A DNA stretch of 64,000 nucleotides from assembly GCA_022605425.2 (NCBI GenBank), contig CM061250.1:983501-1047500 (forward strand), in the 5' to 3' direction. Source of the DNA: Hamiltosporidium tvaerminnensis. Its lineage: Eukaryota > Microsporidia > Dubosqiidae. How positions within the stretch are numbered: position 1 is the first letter of the stretch; every line of letters starts with the position of its first letter. The notes under the pieces were generated by a model that was given only the letters and a program-made list of their open reading frames with translations, made no database searches and was not told the DNA's origin. Positions 31,003 through 43,800 of this stretch are shown here, one piece after another. The position numbers were made by a program, and so were the translations under genes.

Positions 31003-32289
31003 TTATTTATTTAAACACGATATCGCTCGATTTTCATCCAAAAATATGTCACTAACTCGTTTAATATCTTCTAAAATTATACTTCTATTTCTTTTCGATG
31101 CTCTTGCATTAGAAAACGTTAATAAATTCAAAGAATATCTCAGACTTGTATTTGTAGCAATATCAACTAAATATTTCAGGGATTCTTCATCAATAGCAAT
31201 ATTTTCTTCTTCCATCCGCAATTTAACTATACTTTCAATTTCTTTTCCCGTATATTCTTCAGTTTTTACTATCAAGGCTCTATCAATAAAATCCTTGGGA
31301 ATATCCTGTTCTTCTGCACCATCTTGAGTATCAATTTTTAGAATCTCTTTATTACTTGCTAAAATTAAAATCGGACAGAATTCATCCTCACTTATTTTAT
31401 TCAAAAAAGAAAAGGCTTCATTATCCAAAATATGAACCTCATCTATAAACAAAATTCCTGTAATAAATTCAGCCTTGCCTTCGTTTACCCATTCTTCTAC
31501 TTTTTTATTCACTTCTTCTCTAATTTCATTTCTTATTTCCCCACTTTCACCTGAAAACAAAGCCAAATATCCCTGTGTACGACTATTTATAACATCAATT
31601 TCATGCAATGTTACCGTTTTTTCATCCTCTTTGATTTTAATCAATTCCCCATCAGGACAACTAACATATTTAACATCGGGTCCTAAAGCATCAAAATCTC
31701 CTTTTTTAAAACTTGATTTTCCAATTTTAAAAACCTTTCCAGTCTCTTTATTTATTTGAATGACATCACCAGCAAGAATATTTTCTTTGTTGAGTTGTTC
31801 AATCATTTTTTCTCCCAAATCATACGAAGATTCCATTTCTGTTGTTTTTAAGATTATTTTACCAAAATTACGACTTTCATCCTCAATATTGATTTCAACT
31901 ACTTCTCCTTCAATAACTGTAATCTTCTCTTTTATTCTAACCGCCATACATTTTCTAATGGATTGAGTCAGACATTCACTCTTACTCATTTCTAAACTAT
32001 AGACTTCTGAACCACTTATAGTTGTGATCGGAACATTCCCTAGTGATTTTGAAAGACCGGTTGCTATAGCTGTCTTCCCTGTACCCGGCTTACCAGTCAT
32101 AAAAATTATTCTACCAGAATTTTTATTCATCAGAACCAATTTTTTTATTAAATTTAATGCTTTTCTAGCCTTTACTTGTCCAACCAATCCATCTCCAATA
32201 GCTTTTATTTCGTCATTTTCTACTCCCAAACCTGTTATATGTGAATGTGAACTAATTCTTTCCAAAGATGCAAGTTCTTTTATTTCCAT
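31003..32289 (-). CDS. RVB2: RuvB-like 2 (Reptin), right copy
   Basis: This 428-aa second copy of RVB2 has Walker A GKPGTGKT, Walker B LFIDEVHILD and all RuvBL insert motifs intact. It differs from the left copy at about six positions: G/S near the N-terminus (RIGS to RISS), L/F just before Walker A, V/A, K/E and S/T in the second half, and an extra Asn before the last Lys caused by a change at the stop (AAATAA versus AATAAATAA). None touches a catalytic motif, so both copies look functional. GGG at 32,296-32,298 is the CCC start motif. Confidence 0.93.
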   Translation of the reverse strand: MEIKELASLERISSHSHITGLGVENDEIKAIGDGLVGQVKARKALNLIKKLVLMNKNSGRIIFMTGKPGTGKTAIATGLSKSLGNVPITTISGSEVYSLEMSKSECLTQSIRKCMAVRIKEKITVIEGEVVEINIEDESRNFGKIILKTTEMESSYDLGEKMIEQLNKENILAGDVIQINKETGKVFKIGKSSFKKGDFDALGPDVKYVSCPDGELIKIKEDEKTVTLHEIDVINSRTQGYLALFSGESGEIRNEIREEVNKKVEEWVNEGKAEFITGILFIDEVHILDNEAFSFLNKISEDEFCPILILASNKEILKIDTQDGAEEQDIPKDFIDRALIVKTEEYTGKEIESIVKLRMEEENIAIDEESLKYLVDIATNTSLRYSLNLLTFSNARASKRNRSIILEDIKRVSDIFLDENRAISCLNK

Positions 32290-32477
32290 TACAACGGGTC
32301 ATTAGATTTTTTTTATTTTCAATAGATTTAAATATTCATTGAATAACAAAAAAAATATTTAAAGATTGAACGGCAAATTTTCTTTAAATTTATAAAATAA
32401 CACAGAAAAAGAAGCAAATTCAAATCGCTAAAAGTATTACATCTTAAAGGATTTTTAATAAATTAGAATGAAATATT

Positions 32478-33113
32478 TTAAGAAAAATTCAATGAGAGTT
32501 GTTATGAGGAGGAGAGGTCTAAGAAACGGAGAAACTTTTTCTACAAATTTATTTGTAGTTTTTTATGTAACCAGATTGCAGACCGCAGCTGAACATGTAG
32601 GTAATTGCCATGTAAAAGCATGGAAACCTAGCCTTGTCACTCGGGTTAGAAGACTTAGCGCCTGGGAGATATAAAAATAAAACCCATTAAAAGCCGGGAG
32701 AGCTAAGTAGCAGGTTATACCTGTTGGTATGACATTGCACTGTCTAGGTGGACCCCATGTAAATCTCTGAAATATATCTTAGCTAGAAGTTTATTGGGTT
32801 CAGAAAGTGTAGAGTAAGTGGGAATGCTGCATAGTCTTGGGGGAGCCCAGGGGGGGCTTCGGCCTTCGATCACGCTCCATGCAACGGACACTAACGAACT
32901 CCCAGCAACTGCCTCGCCTATTAAATAGGTTCCACACACCTGGTAGATGAAAGGCTTTGGGACGTAGTTATCGCAGGGGTTACCGATGGAGTGTTGGGGT
33001 AGCAGTCATTTATGTTAAACCTAGAACTGCGTTAATGTCATAAAAACAAATATAACACTTGCCACTATTTTAAAAAGATGTGATACTTTTAAATAAAGTG
33101 ATTAAGAAAAATT
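32478..33113 (+). mobile_element. SINE-like insertion with 12-bp target duplication, right arm only
   Basis: A 612-bp insert (32,490-33,101) is bounded by identical TTAAGAAAAATT at 32,478-32,489 and 33,102-33,113. The left arm has the uninterrupted site at 15,144-15,154. The insert matches the 17,150-17,880 element but lacks its first ~140 bp, so it is 5'-truncated, as target-primed retrotransposition produces. It has no plausible ORF: open frames such as 32,715-32,939 (minus) carry no known domain. It is the best-preserved member of the family next to the 17-kb copy and the one with the clearest insertion boundaries. Confidence 0.88.
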
Positions 33114-33234
33114 ATAAAAATAAAATTTATCAATATATATCGTTAAAAGATATTTTTTAAAATTTTTTTACTATAAATTTAAATAGTAAATATATAAAGA
33201 AGCGGAAATTTTATTTTAAAGAATTGTATTGTAA

Positions 33235-33350
33235 ATTACCATTAAACTAAAATTATTTAGAAGAAGAAACAACCGTGGTAAAAGAGATGGAAGAAAATAT
33301 ATAAAAATGGCAAAAAATATTTTAACCTAGAATTTTATTAAATAAATATA
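33235..33350 (+). repeat. Acidic-tail dispersed repeat, unit 3 (right)
   Basis: Mirror of 14,905-15,010, with TTAGAAGAAGAAACAACCGT and then TTTTAACCTAGAATTTTATT. Confidence 0.5.
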
Positions 33351-34490
33351 CTAAAATTTTTATTGGAAAGAAATTTCTTTTTATTTAAAAAAAGTTTAAC
33401 GAATTTTATTCACAGTTGATATAAAATTTTCAAAAATAGAAAATATAAATTTCGAGAATATAAAAAATAACTAACAGTAATTTTTATAGGAAATATAAAA
33501 ACAATTTATCTATTTATTAAATCAGATGAAGAGAAAATGGTTATTTGATTCGAATTTTCTTATGTAATATGAAACCCAAGTTATAATATTAAGTTTTTAA
33601 ATCAATTTAGGTTTTTTTTACTGGAATTTCTAAATAAATTTTGAATCTATCTTAGTATAAAAGAAAAAATTTAAATAAAACAAAATTTAAAAAATATTTT
33701 TTTTCATTGAAATACCATTAAATTTCTGATTCTGAATTTAATTTTGAATTATAAGTTTATTTTGTTATAATTCTTAAGAAAACAAAAAATCGCTTATGAG
33801 AATATTATAAGAATAGTTAAATATTTAAAAACGCAGTAAAAAAATAAGCTAAAAATTCAAATATTTACAAACAGGGAACCGCATTAAATTTTTTCGTTAT
33901 ATTAAATAAACCATAAATTCGTTTTTTATAAACCGATTAGATGTCTAAAGCAAACGAAAAAGACTATGGAAATAATTAAAAAAGTATTTCTACATAATTA
34001 TTGTGAACAGGAGATACAATTATTAAAATACCATTTTGTATCTATAAGTATCAAATCTTAGATTAGACATTAGATTCTATTACAAATCAAAAAATGTTAT
34101 TTATATCCCATTCTATTGTAAAAAATATAAAAGAAATTTATTTGAATAGTTATGTTTGAGTAGTTCAGATCGTAAAATTATTTTCCTCTGTTTTCACAGT
34201 GAATTTTAATGGTAAATTTTTTTTAAGAATTTTTAAATTACCAAATCAATGAAATCGAATCTGAAAATAAAAAAATCAAAACGGATTATTTGAAAATAAT
34301 TGAGAATTAATTTAAGAATAATTTTGAACATTTCCAAACATTTATATAAATTTTTATAAAGAAAATAATTTTTAGTTCAGAATTTATTAGAGTTTATTTC
34401 AGAAAATAAAAAAAGATCAAAAATTATAATTATAAGTGCTTTTTATAGACTAGTTAACAATTTAAAACTATAAGAATGATTTATTTTTGA
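33351..34490. other. AT-rich intergenic DNA, right arm
   Basis: Mirror of 13,768-14,904. No gene is seen. Confidence 0.5.
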
Positions 34491-34491
34491 C

Positions 34492-35817
34492 TCAAATGCG
34501 GTTTTTTTCAATAAAACCCACCAAATCGTCTCTCTGAATATATTCGAAGTTCTCATCTTTCAAAATATTTTTTATTTTAACTGAATTTGAATTTATCTCA
34601 TCTTGACCAATGATTAAACAAAATTTAATGTTTTTCTGTTCGCAATATTTAAGTTGTGCAAGAAAATCATTTCTTTTTGTAAATACTGATTCGGCTGGTA
34701 TATTGTTGTCCCATAATTCATTCAAAATTTCCATTTTATTTTCTAAAAATTGATCACCAGAACTCACAACTAAAACCAAAGTATCGTTATCTTTTATATT
34801 TTTATATTTTTTTTGCATCAATGTATAAATTCGTGTAATTCCAACACTGAAACCAACACAAGGTACTGTAAAATCTTTTCTATTTGCCGATTTTAATATT
34901 CCATCTACTAAATTGTCATATCGCCCACCTCCAATAACCGCACCGACTTCTTCTTGTTTAAAACTCGCTTCAAATATAATTCCCGTATAATAATCTAAAC
35001 CTCTAGCAAGTGACAAATTTATTTGAACAATATTTTCAATTTTATATATTTTAATATATTTCATCAAAAGTAAAAGATCATCTATTGCTTCTTTCCCTTC
35101 TTCTAATCCATAAATAGTATCATTTTTCAATTCGTTTAATAGATCAGTAGATCCTGTTTTAGAAATATATTTTTTTATTATCTCAGCTTGAGAATCATCA
35201 ATTCCCTTCGTAATTAATTCTAATTTTACGGCTTCCCACTGTATTTTATCAATTTTATCAATACTTGAACAAACAGTCAAATGTAGATCACTAGGTATAC
35301 TAGCAATTTTAAAGATAGCACTCAATATTTTTCTATGGTTTATAGAAATACAAAATTGTCCCAAATCAAATGATGAAAGGCATTCTACACATATTTTTAT
35401 TATTTCAGCATCAGCAGTCATTTCTAAATAATTGCCTGCTATATCAAAATCGCATTGTGTAAATTCTCTTAATCTACCTTTAGTAACAACTGGATTATCT
35501 CTTCTAAATACTTTTCCTATCTGATATCTTTTTATTTTTGCAATTTTATTTGAAGCCAAATAACGAGCAAATGGAACGGTTAAATCATAACGAAGAGAAC
35601 ATATATCTCCACCCTGGTCTGCTAAATCAAAAATCAATTTTGAATCCTCACCATATTTATTAGTTAATATTTCTTTAAGTTCAAAAGTAGGTGTATCAAT
35701 ACAAACAGCACCATGTTTTTTAAATATAGATATCGATTTATCGATTATTTTTGAAATTAGCATGGTTTCTCTCGGACTATAATCAATAGTTCCTTTAGGT
35801 GTTCTTAGCTCAAGCAT
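34492..35817 (-). CDS. HTS1: Histidyl-tRNA synthetase, right copy
   Basis: This 441-aa second HisRS copy is intact, with motif 2 RYQIGKVFRRDNP, LARGLDYYTGIIFEA and GGGRYDNLVDG. It differs from the left copy at I/V (HGAI versus HGAV), V/I in motif 2, N/T (GSN versus GST), N/S (EAN versus EAS) and S/T (DFS versus DFT), all conservative. GGGG at 35,820-35,823 is the start-proximal motif. Nothing suggests that one copy has become specialised for another compartment. Confidence 0.95.
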   Translation of the reverse strand: MLELRTPKGTIDYSPRETMLISKIIDKSISIFKKHGAVCIDTPTFELKEILTNKYGEDSKLIFDLADQGGDICSLRYDLTVPFARYLASNKIAKIKRYQIGKVFRRDNPVVTKGRLREFTQCDFDIAGNYLEMTADAEIIKICVECLSSFDLGQFCISINHRKILSAIFKIASIPSDLHLTVCSSIDKIDKIQWEAVKLELITKGIDDSQAEIIKKYISKTGSTDLLNELKNDTIYGLEEGKEAIDDLLLLMKYIKIYKIENIVQINLSLARGLDYYTGIIFEASFKQEEVGAVIGGGRYDNLVDGILKSANRKDFTVPCVGFSVGITRIYTLMQKKYKNIKDNDTLVLVVSSGDQFLENKMEILNELWDNNIPAESVFTKRNDFLAQLKYCEQKNIKFCLIIGQDEINSNSVKIKNILKDENFEYIQRDDLVGFIEKNRI

Positions 35818-35824
35818 ATGGGGT

Positions 35825-36600
35825 TTAAATTTAGAAGCAGAAATATTTTATTAACAACATATTACTTCGATATAAAAAGCAAATTTCTACGATATTATAA
35901 CACACGAATTAATAAAAATTTTAATACAGAAATCATTTTGTATTCATTAAATTTATTTTAAAGAGAAAATATTTTATAAAATTTCTTTAATTATATGCTG
36001 TTTCAATAGCAAATTATTGTTGTAATTGCTTATAAATGTTTTAAGGAACTGCTTTTTAATATAAAATTATATTTGTATTTAACTTTTCTAAAAGAGAATA
36101 TTTTTTTTATATATAGTTTACAAATTAGTGATTTTAGTTAAATATACTTTTTGAACGAGTGATAATATGAATAGATATATTTGTTTTACGGATTCATTTC
36201 AATGAATATAAATGAATATTTCACATAAACATTGTGCAAAATACCTTCCTAATATATCTACTTTAAACCTTTAAATATAATTCGATTAAAATTGAATGAG
36301 AAACATTTAAAAGTCTTTTTATTCAACTTGTAACAAAGTTTTATTCAACATTTTGCGTTTTAAATTATATAAAAAGTATCTTTATTTAATAAAAACCTAA
36401 AATAATACATTAAATATTCTCTGTAGTCCTTTCTAGAAAATATTGGTGATCTTTTCTCTTTTTAAGGATGAAAGAGATAATTCAGATTTGTAAGCCTAAA
36501 TCAACATAAAAGTTTGAAATATGCTTTCAGTGCAACAATTTATTTTCAATTAAAAATGTGTATAAAGGTATATAAACTAGCTTTTTAAAAATGACTAGGT
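35825..36600. other. AT-rich intergenic DNA, right arm
   Basis: Mirror of 11,671-12,430. No gene is seen. Confidence 0.5.
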
Positions 36601-37235
36601 TAAATTAAAATGAAAGTAACTTTTGTATTTTTAGTGGAATGAAGCTCATACTCCATGTTTTGATTTCATATTTAAATATGTATGAAGAAGAGAAATTCTA
36701 GAAAATGATGTGAATTTTTTTTTCTTAGGTTTGTAGTTTTTATATAACTAGATTTGAAACTCTAATGAAATTTGTAGGTAATTTCAATTTGAAATCGTAA
36801 AAATTATGTTTCCCTTACTCGGATCAGAAGACTTAGGTGCTTAAAATACTAAAAAAACATACGCTAAAAAATCCAAGACTCCCAAGTAGCAGATTATACC
36901 TTTTGGTATATCATTTAGAAGTCTAGATAGACCACACTACTTGTTTGAATATATTTTAGCCGAAGTATATACAGTTAAGAAAGCTTAAGATACGTGGCTT
37001 TGCTCAGAGTCTTAGAAGGAGCAAGAGACAATTTTTAGACCCGTAATCCCATATTAGGAAACGGAACAGAAAATTCCGAAATTTATCCAAGATTCGTCAA
37101 ATTACTTCAACTCATTCATTGAATCAAAATCTTTGAGCCTAGGTATCTAAAGAGTACTTTTGCTTATTCGAGAAATCAAGTATCTATATTGAACCTATAA
37201 CTGTGTTGATTTCATGAAAAAAATTAAAAAAAATC
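36600..37235 (+). mobile_element. SINE-like element, old copy in right arm
   Basis: Mirror of 11,035-11,670. Blocks AAGTAGCAGATTATACC, TTTTAGCCGAAGTATA and GTGTTGATTTCATGAAAA align with AAGTAGCAGGTTATACC, TCTTAGCTAGAAGTTTA and GCGTTAATGTCATAAAAA of the 32-kb copy. It is heavily diverged. Confidence 0.55.
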
Positions 37236-37525
37236 ACTTTTTTAAAATATCTGATATTGATCAAATATTTTACTAGTAAAATCCAAAAATAATGATTTCC
37301 ACTCTAATAAAAAAGAAGTCTTTTACAAAAATACTAAAAATAAGAAATGATTTTAATCTTTTGATTTATAAAGACTAAAGATGAAATGTAAAGACAAGAA
37401 AAGAAAAGAAAAGAAAAAATTCAACCCAAAGCTTTTTTACTTAAATTAGTAAAATAGGATTTTCGATACAAATTGACCATGAAAAACAGCACTTTCTTCA
37501 TACTTAACATTATGATTCTTAAATA

Positions 37526-38236
37526 TCAGTCCGCAGTAGAATTCGAAGCCTTTCTTACTTTCTCAACAATGAAAGCAACGAAGTCATGAGATTTACCTTC
37601 CAATCCATTTTTTGAATCGTTAAATTTGAATGTTTTTGGAGAGCAAATGGTTTTTATTTTTCCATCATTATCCGTCTTAACATAAAATCCTTTTACATTT
37701 TTTTCATCTTCTAGATTCAAAATTACAAATACTTTTTCTTTTTCCTTTGAATCCTCTTTGATAGCCGCATATATAAACGAAGATATTGCACATATTGATC
37801 TAATAGCAGTTTTACCTTTGAACCAAAAACCTATCTTTACAAGGAAACCGATTTCACCAACTATATTTATAAATTTTGAAGCATCGATTTGAATTGTCTC
37901 ATCTATATTTATATTTGTATATACTTGAACCTTTTCTATTTTCTTATCATCCAATGCTTTTATAAGAGACTTTGCACTATCATAACTGGAAAAAGGAAGT
38001 TCAAACACCTTTTTACCTTTAATGCTTGCGAAATCTCCAAGTTTTGTTTTATTTAAGTCATTAGTTATAAACTTAAATTGTGCAGTTGCGGAAACTTTCT
38101 TAAAGTCCTCTTCAAAACTCTTGATAACATTACCAGCTTTGTTGTATCCTAAACCACATATAAGTGCAAATATAAAAAGCATTGAAATAACTAATCCCGA
38201 TGCGATTATCATTGCTTTCTTTCTATCAAGTGCCAT
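37526..38236 (-). CDS. Single-pass membrane protein of unknown function, right copy
   Basis: This 236-aa second copy of the unrecognised membrane protein has the same hydrophobic segment at about residues 9-30. It differs from the left copy at three residues by eye (A/V near 110, R/K near 164, N/T near 212) and has no frame damage. It lies between two old SINE-like copies in both arms. Neither copy shows a domain that suggests a function. Confidence 0.8.
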   Translation of the reverse strand: MALDRKKAMIIASGLVISMLFIFALICGLGYNKAGNVIKSFEEDFKKVSATAQFKFITNDLNKTKLGDFASIKGKKVFELPFSSYDSAKSLIKALDDKKIEKVQVYTNINIDETIQIDASKFINIVGEIGFLVKIGFWFKGKTAIRSICAISSFIYAAIKEDSKEKEKVFVILNLEDEKNVKGFYVKTDNDGKIKTICSPKTFKFNDSKNGLEGKSHDFVAFIVEKVRKASNSTAD

Positions 38237-39104
38237 GGAGCACGGATTTTTGATTTATTTATAGAAAATCAATATACTACTGATAAAATATTAAAAAAAT
38301 AACTTAATCGATAAAAGATTAAATAAAAATCACCGACTTTTATTTTTTTTAAATGGAATCAATCGAATTACTAATTTTTTTTAATACTGCCTTCTGATTG
38401 GGTAAAAATAGTTTTTTGTCGGTTTTTTAAGATTAAATTAAAATTTTTATTTTTTGAATTTATTTTTCTTAATCATTAGTACATATATTATATTATTTTG
38501 GTTAATTGTATTACGATTAAATTTATGAGATTTTTTTTAGAAAAATAAAGAAATCATTTGATTTCTAGTTTATAAATTTGAAGATTAATCTAAGATAATT
38601 TAGAACAAAAATTATACTAAAAAAACCTATTTTGCTAATTAATTTTTTGTTAAACGTATCAAATATATAATGATGTTCTGAAAATTAACCAATAGAATCA
38701 TTTATCATAGATTAATTTGGATTCGTTTTTCAATTTTTTTTGTTATTTCTGTAATCAAAGCTGGAATAACATTTTTCAGAATATTTTTTTTAAATAGTTA
38801 TCAATCGTTTTTGTGTTAATAAAATAGGAACTTCGAAAACCTAAAAATTTTCGTGAGATTTTATTGTTTAAAAAAATCTGTTTGGGTATTTATGAAACCG
38901 AAGAAATCTCATATTTGTTATAACTATCTTTGTTTACTTGATCTCTTACGTGTTTGACTCATCAAAGAATCTACAGTCTATTATCTTTTATAAATTATAG
39001 ATTCTAGAAAATGACTTTGTATGGTTTTAGCAAATAAAACATTATTTTATTTTTACAAAAATAAACTGTAACAATCTTATAAATATGTCTGACTATTTTA
39101 ACTA
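38237..39104. other. AT-rich intergenic DNA, right arm
   Basis: Mirror of 9,151-10,020. No gene is seen. Confidence 0.5.
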
Positions 39105-39109
39105 CAATT

Positions 39110-39825
39110 ACTACTATTTTTTGTAAAAGTGCAACGTGTTATATTGTTTTAATGACATGAACCCGAATCCAAGTTTTATATAGATAACTGGATTCTATGA
39201 CACTACAAGTATTTTTTAGATACCCTTTTCTAAAGTCTTTCATGTAAAAATATGTGTAGAACCAATTAATATGCGACATTGTATTCAGTGGTTTATTAAT
39301 GCCAGTATCATAGAGTGTGATCATGGGTCCAAACCTATCTTGGTTCAAATCAGCTGCATTCCTACTTACGCTAAGCTTTCTCAACCGAAAAAACCTCGGC
39401 TAAAATACATCTTTGCTATCTACATGAATTTCGATCTAAAGCTTTCAATGTAATACCTTACTTATACCTGAATCATAGCTTTCACATGTTTATAAAACGT
39501 GTGTTTTTGTACCTTACAAGTAGTAAATCTTTTAACCCGAATGAGCAAAGCCAAGCTTCTATGCTTTTACATTGTAATTAACAACAAGTTCAATATATGG
39601 TTTCTAATAGTGTTCATAAAAGGCTAAAGTCTACTTTTAGAAAAATTTATATCATTTTGCAAACCTTCTCTTTCTTATACAAATTCTCATTAATATACTG
39701 AAAATGTAATGTGTGATATTGTCCCTACAAAAATGCAAACTATGACCTGCACAACAATTTTACATACTAATAACAAGCAGATATTTATTCCCATGGCTAT
39801 CGTTCCTCCACCCGAATTGCGAGTA
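39110..39825 (-). mobile_element. SINE-like element, old copy in right arm (minus)
   Basis: Mirror of 8,447-9,150. It shares head, body and tail blocks with the family and carries substitutions and small indels relative to its left-arm partner. Confidence 0.65.
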
Positions 39826-40880
39826 ATTATTGGATATTATTTTTTATTTTAAACGTGGAAATTTTCTTCATTTGATTATCAAAAGATTGTTATGAATTTT
39901 AAAGCTGTAATTAAAATGACTGAATAAATATATAATAAAGTTTTAAATATCGTCTATAAGGAAAAAAATATAGCTCAAACTAAGTCGGTTGATAATTAGA
40001 AGTGCATTCATATAGCGTTTCAATAGAGTCCGGTTAAGAATTGAAAATTTTATATTAAAAATATAGAGTAAAAAAAATAAATCAATGCAATCCAGAAAAA
40101 CACGACAGAAATAAGACGGTTTTGCTTTATTATAACTTAGATTATGATGACTCGTATTTTGGAATCTTAATTGAAGAACCGGATTTGAAAAAAAATTTAT
40201 GAAATTGTGCCATTTATAGAGAAATGGTACAATAGAGCATTTATATGAATGGAATATAAAAGCGTTATAACAACACCCAGAAAATCATTCTAATATATTC
40301 AAAACACATTGAATTAGTAACTATATCTAATATTCTGTATAAACCGCTTATATAGAATATACTTCAAATTTGAGTCCAGAAACGTAAAAAGTTACTGATT
40401 TAATTTTCATATTTACTTAATAAACTATTTTTACGGATAAATAATTGCTATTTATAATTATTAAAAATATTTTAGATATTAAAACAAAGCAAAACTTATA
40501 AGTTATAGACAAAGCTCATATCAAAATTTTTTCTAAAATCTATAAAATATAAGTAAGCAATTCATATTTTCAAGAGATACAATTCTACTTTTTGTAACGC
40601 AGAAAAGTTTAAAAATATCTTTTGCGACTTTCAGGATATAGTTGCAATTTGTCACGCAGTAAAATTCATTTGTAAATACAAATTATATATAAAAAAGATA
40701 TTTGAACTATGATAAGAACTTGATAGAAGATACAATAGGCTACTATCTATAATAGAAAATTTAAGGCAGATAATATCTATTAAACCATAAAAAAATAATT
40801 TTAAGTTTCAAGATTATGGCCGCATCTTAATAAAACAATTTGATAGAATAAATAATTATAAATATAATTTTAATATTTGC
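39826..40880. other. AT-rich intergenic DNA, right arm
   Basis: Mirror of 7,389-8,440. No supported gene. Confidence 0.4.
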
Positions 40881-40882
40881 TT

Positions 40883-43800
40883 CTATAGATTGTATAAGGA
40901 TTTAAAAAAAGTGATGAAATTTCTATTTTCATAAATAATTATTTTACGTTCGTCAAATAATCTAAAGATTTCAGAAAAATTATACAATTCGTTTTTTCCA
41001 TCGTATAAACCTTTAAAAATTACAATTTCGTTTTTACAAAAAACTTTGGCCTCTTTTAGAGTCAAAAGAACTATTTTACTTTCTTTAAATGGTTTCGTGT
41101 TCCAATATACTCCATAATTTTCATCATAATTTTTAATACATGTATCTGTTATAGTAGACATTTTAATTCTCAATTCTTGACCTGTTTTGATGCACTCATG
41201 TATATTTGAACAAACTATTATTATATTATCTTTAATATTTAGGCTTCTTTTAAAGATCAAAGAAGTAATAATTTTGTTTTTTTCGTGAAAATTTTCATTA
41301 TAAACTTCTTCAAGTTCTATATTTATTTTATAGTTAGAAAGCAAAAAACATTTAAAATATTCAAAATTATGTAAATTTGAACTTATATTTGTAAACACAA
41401 TTATATTATTTAAATTAATAGTTTTTTCTTTTAAATAAACTTCTAAATTCGAATCATTATAGTAAAAGAATTTGAAATCTAAATTTTTTTCTTTGATTTC
41501 ATTAAAATTATAATCAATCTTCTTTTTGGTAATAAACACTTGATTTCTCTTCGCGTTTTCAATATTTTTCATAATTTCATTTTGATTATAAATAATTGAA
41601 AAGTGTTTACAGGATTTTTTATAATCAAATAGCGACCAATTAACCTTTTCACACGAGTGGTAACCAAAATGGTATAAAATTTTAAAATATTCTTTCATGG
41701 AATTTATATTTTCTATTTTAACAATTTTTGTACTTTCAAACCATCTTTCACATCCAATTATTCTAATTTTAATTTCATTTACATTGCATTCAACAAAAAT
41801 TTCGGTTTTGCGAGAAAAATAATCTGAAAAAATCAACTCGTCATCCTTAAAGGGATCTTTATAGATAAACATTGCTACTTTGTCTGAAATTTCCATCTCA
41901 ATATTTATTTTCAGATATCTTCCAATTCTGATATTCGAAACTCTAAATTCATGTTTTTCGTTTTTTTTTACAATTTTAAAGATTTTTTTGTGATGAAAAA
42001 TAATTTTTCAAATAGAATGAAATTATTTTGAAATAAAAATATCCTTTCAGGAGCCAATGATAATCTTTGCAGGTTTTTGGCGATAAAATTACTGTCACAT
42101 GTCAAAGAAAAATGAAAGATCGGAATATTTTTGATATAACAATATGCTAAAGTGTACAACTTACACCTTTCACTTTCTTCGTATTCAATATTTAAATCAG
42201 TACAAATACCTTTTAATGTAAATATCTCATCTTGTCTTAAAATCACAGACGAAAATTCCTTGGCATTTAACATCAATCTAATAATTGATTCCTCATCAAA
42301 TAAAAAATCAGTTTTTTCTAACCACTCTTTCATAGTTTCGGATGAAATATAAAAGTAGCTGGCTATTCTACCATAAAAAGTACTCTTAAACGACCAAGAA
42401 TATAAATTAATAAAATTTGTGCTATCTGAAACAGATATTTCAATCATTTTACTTTCTTTTAATTTTTTTGCTGCTAGCACTATATATTCTGTGATACAAT
42501 TTAAAATATTTCCTTCTTCATACTCTTTCTGTGTAATTCCGTAGCAGATAGGATTTTTAAGCATCCTAACATACATAAACGTACCTTTGATCCATTTAAT
42601 CGCATCTTCGATATTATTTACATTTCCAAGAGAAATTTCAGCATTTAAAAGATCTACTGTAGATTTTAAAAAGTTACTTTCAATTAAATTTTGATTTTTT
42701 AGTTGTGGAAGATAAAAAGAAAGCTTATCAGATGAAGTGAATAAAAACGCTTCACCATAGGTATCGTATTGTGGTCTTCCAGCTCTTCCAAATATCTGTA
42801 AAATATCTAGAATTCCTAAATCCGTAAAAGATCCTCTATCTGAATCATAAAACGTAGTTCCTTTAATTATAACAGCATGTGCTGGTAGATTCACACCCCA
42901 AGCGAGTGTTGATGTTGAAACCAAAACGTCAATTTTTTTATTTCTGAAAAGACTTTCCATTTCTAATCTAATATTTCTAGGTAAACCAGCATGATGAACT
43001 CCAAATCCTTTATAAATAAATTCCTGTAAAAGAGGTGTCATTTTCTTATCATTTTTATTTGTTTTTCGATCATTTTGTGTATTATATTTTCTATCGTTGA
43101 AATCTTCATTAAATAATTCTTTAATTATTTTCTTTACGGTTCTTACAGTTTCAGAACGTGAATGAACAAAAATAATTAATTGCTGTTTTTCCAATGAAAG
43201 TTTATTCATTTTTTCAATAATTAATTCAATCATTGTATCTTCGATGTTTGAATTATTTTTTTGTTTATGAATACCAACAATACTTATTCTAAGAGGAACG
43301 GGTCTATATTCATTTGTAAAATTGAAAACATCTTCTGCACGAATAAAATGTGCAACATCTTTGTAATTTGGAAGAGTTGCTGAAATTCCTACAATTCTTA
43401 TGTTTTTCTGATTCAAAACAATAAATCTAAAAATTCTAGCTACTATCGCTTCAATTACAGGTCCTCTATCATCTTGCAAAATATGTATTTCGTCAATTAT
43501 AATTAATGAGATACTGGAACACAAAATATTATCTAATTTTCGAGTCGAGACATCAAACTTTTCAGGCGTACAAATAAGAATATCCGAAATTTCAAAATCG
43601 TTTCTTGTTAAATCTGTATCTCCGGTATATTCAGAAACAACATGATTTCTAAGTTTTTTCTGAAATTTTTTTGTAATTTCAGTCGCCAAAGCCTTCATCG
43701 GAACAATATAAATTATTTTTGCATTTTTAGATTTCAAAGCTTTTAGTATAGCAAGTAATGCGATATCCGTTTTCCCTGCACCTGTAGGTGCACAAACTAG

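Noticed and set aside
32715-32939. 74-codon open frame inside the SINE-like insert (minus strand)
   Set aside because: No known domain, and no start motif. It is best explained by the higher GC content of the insert.
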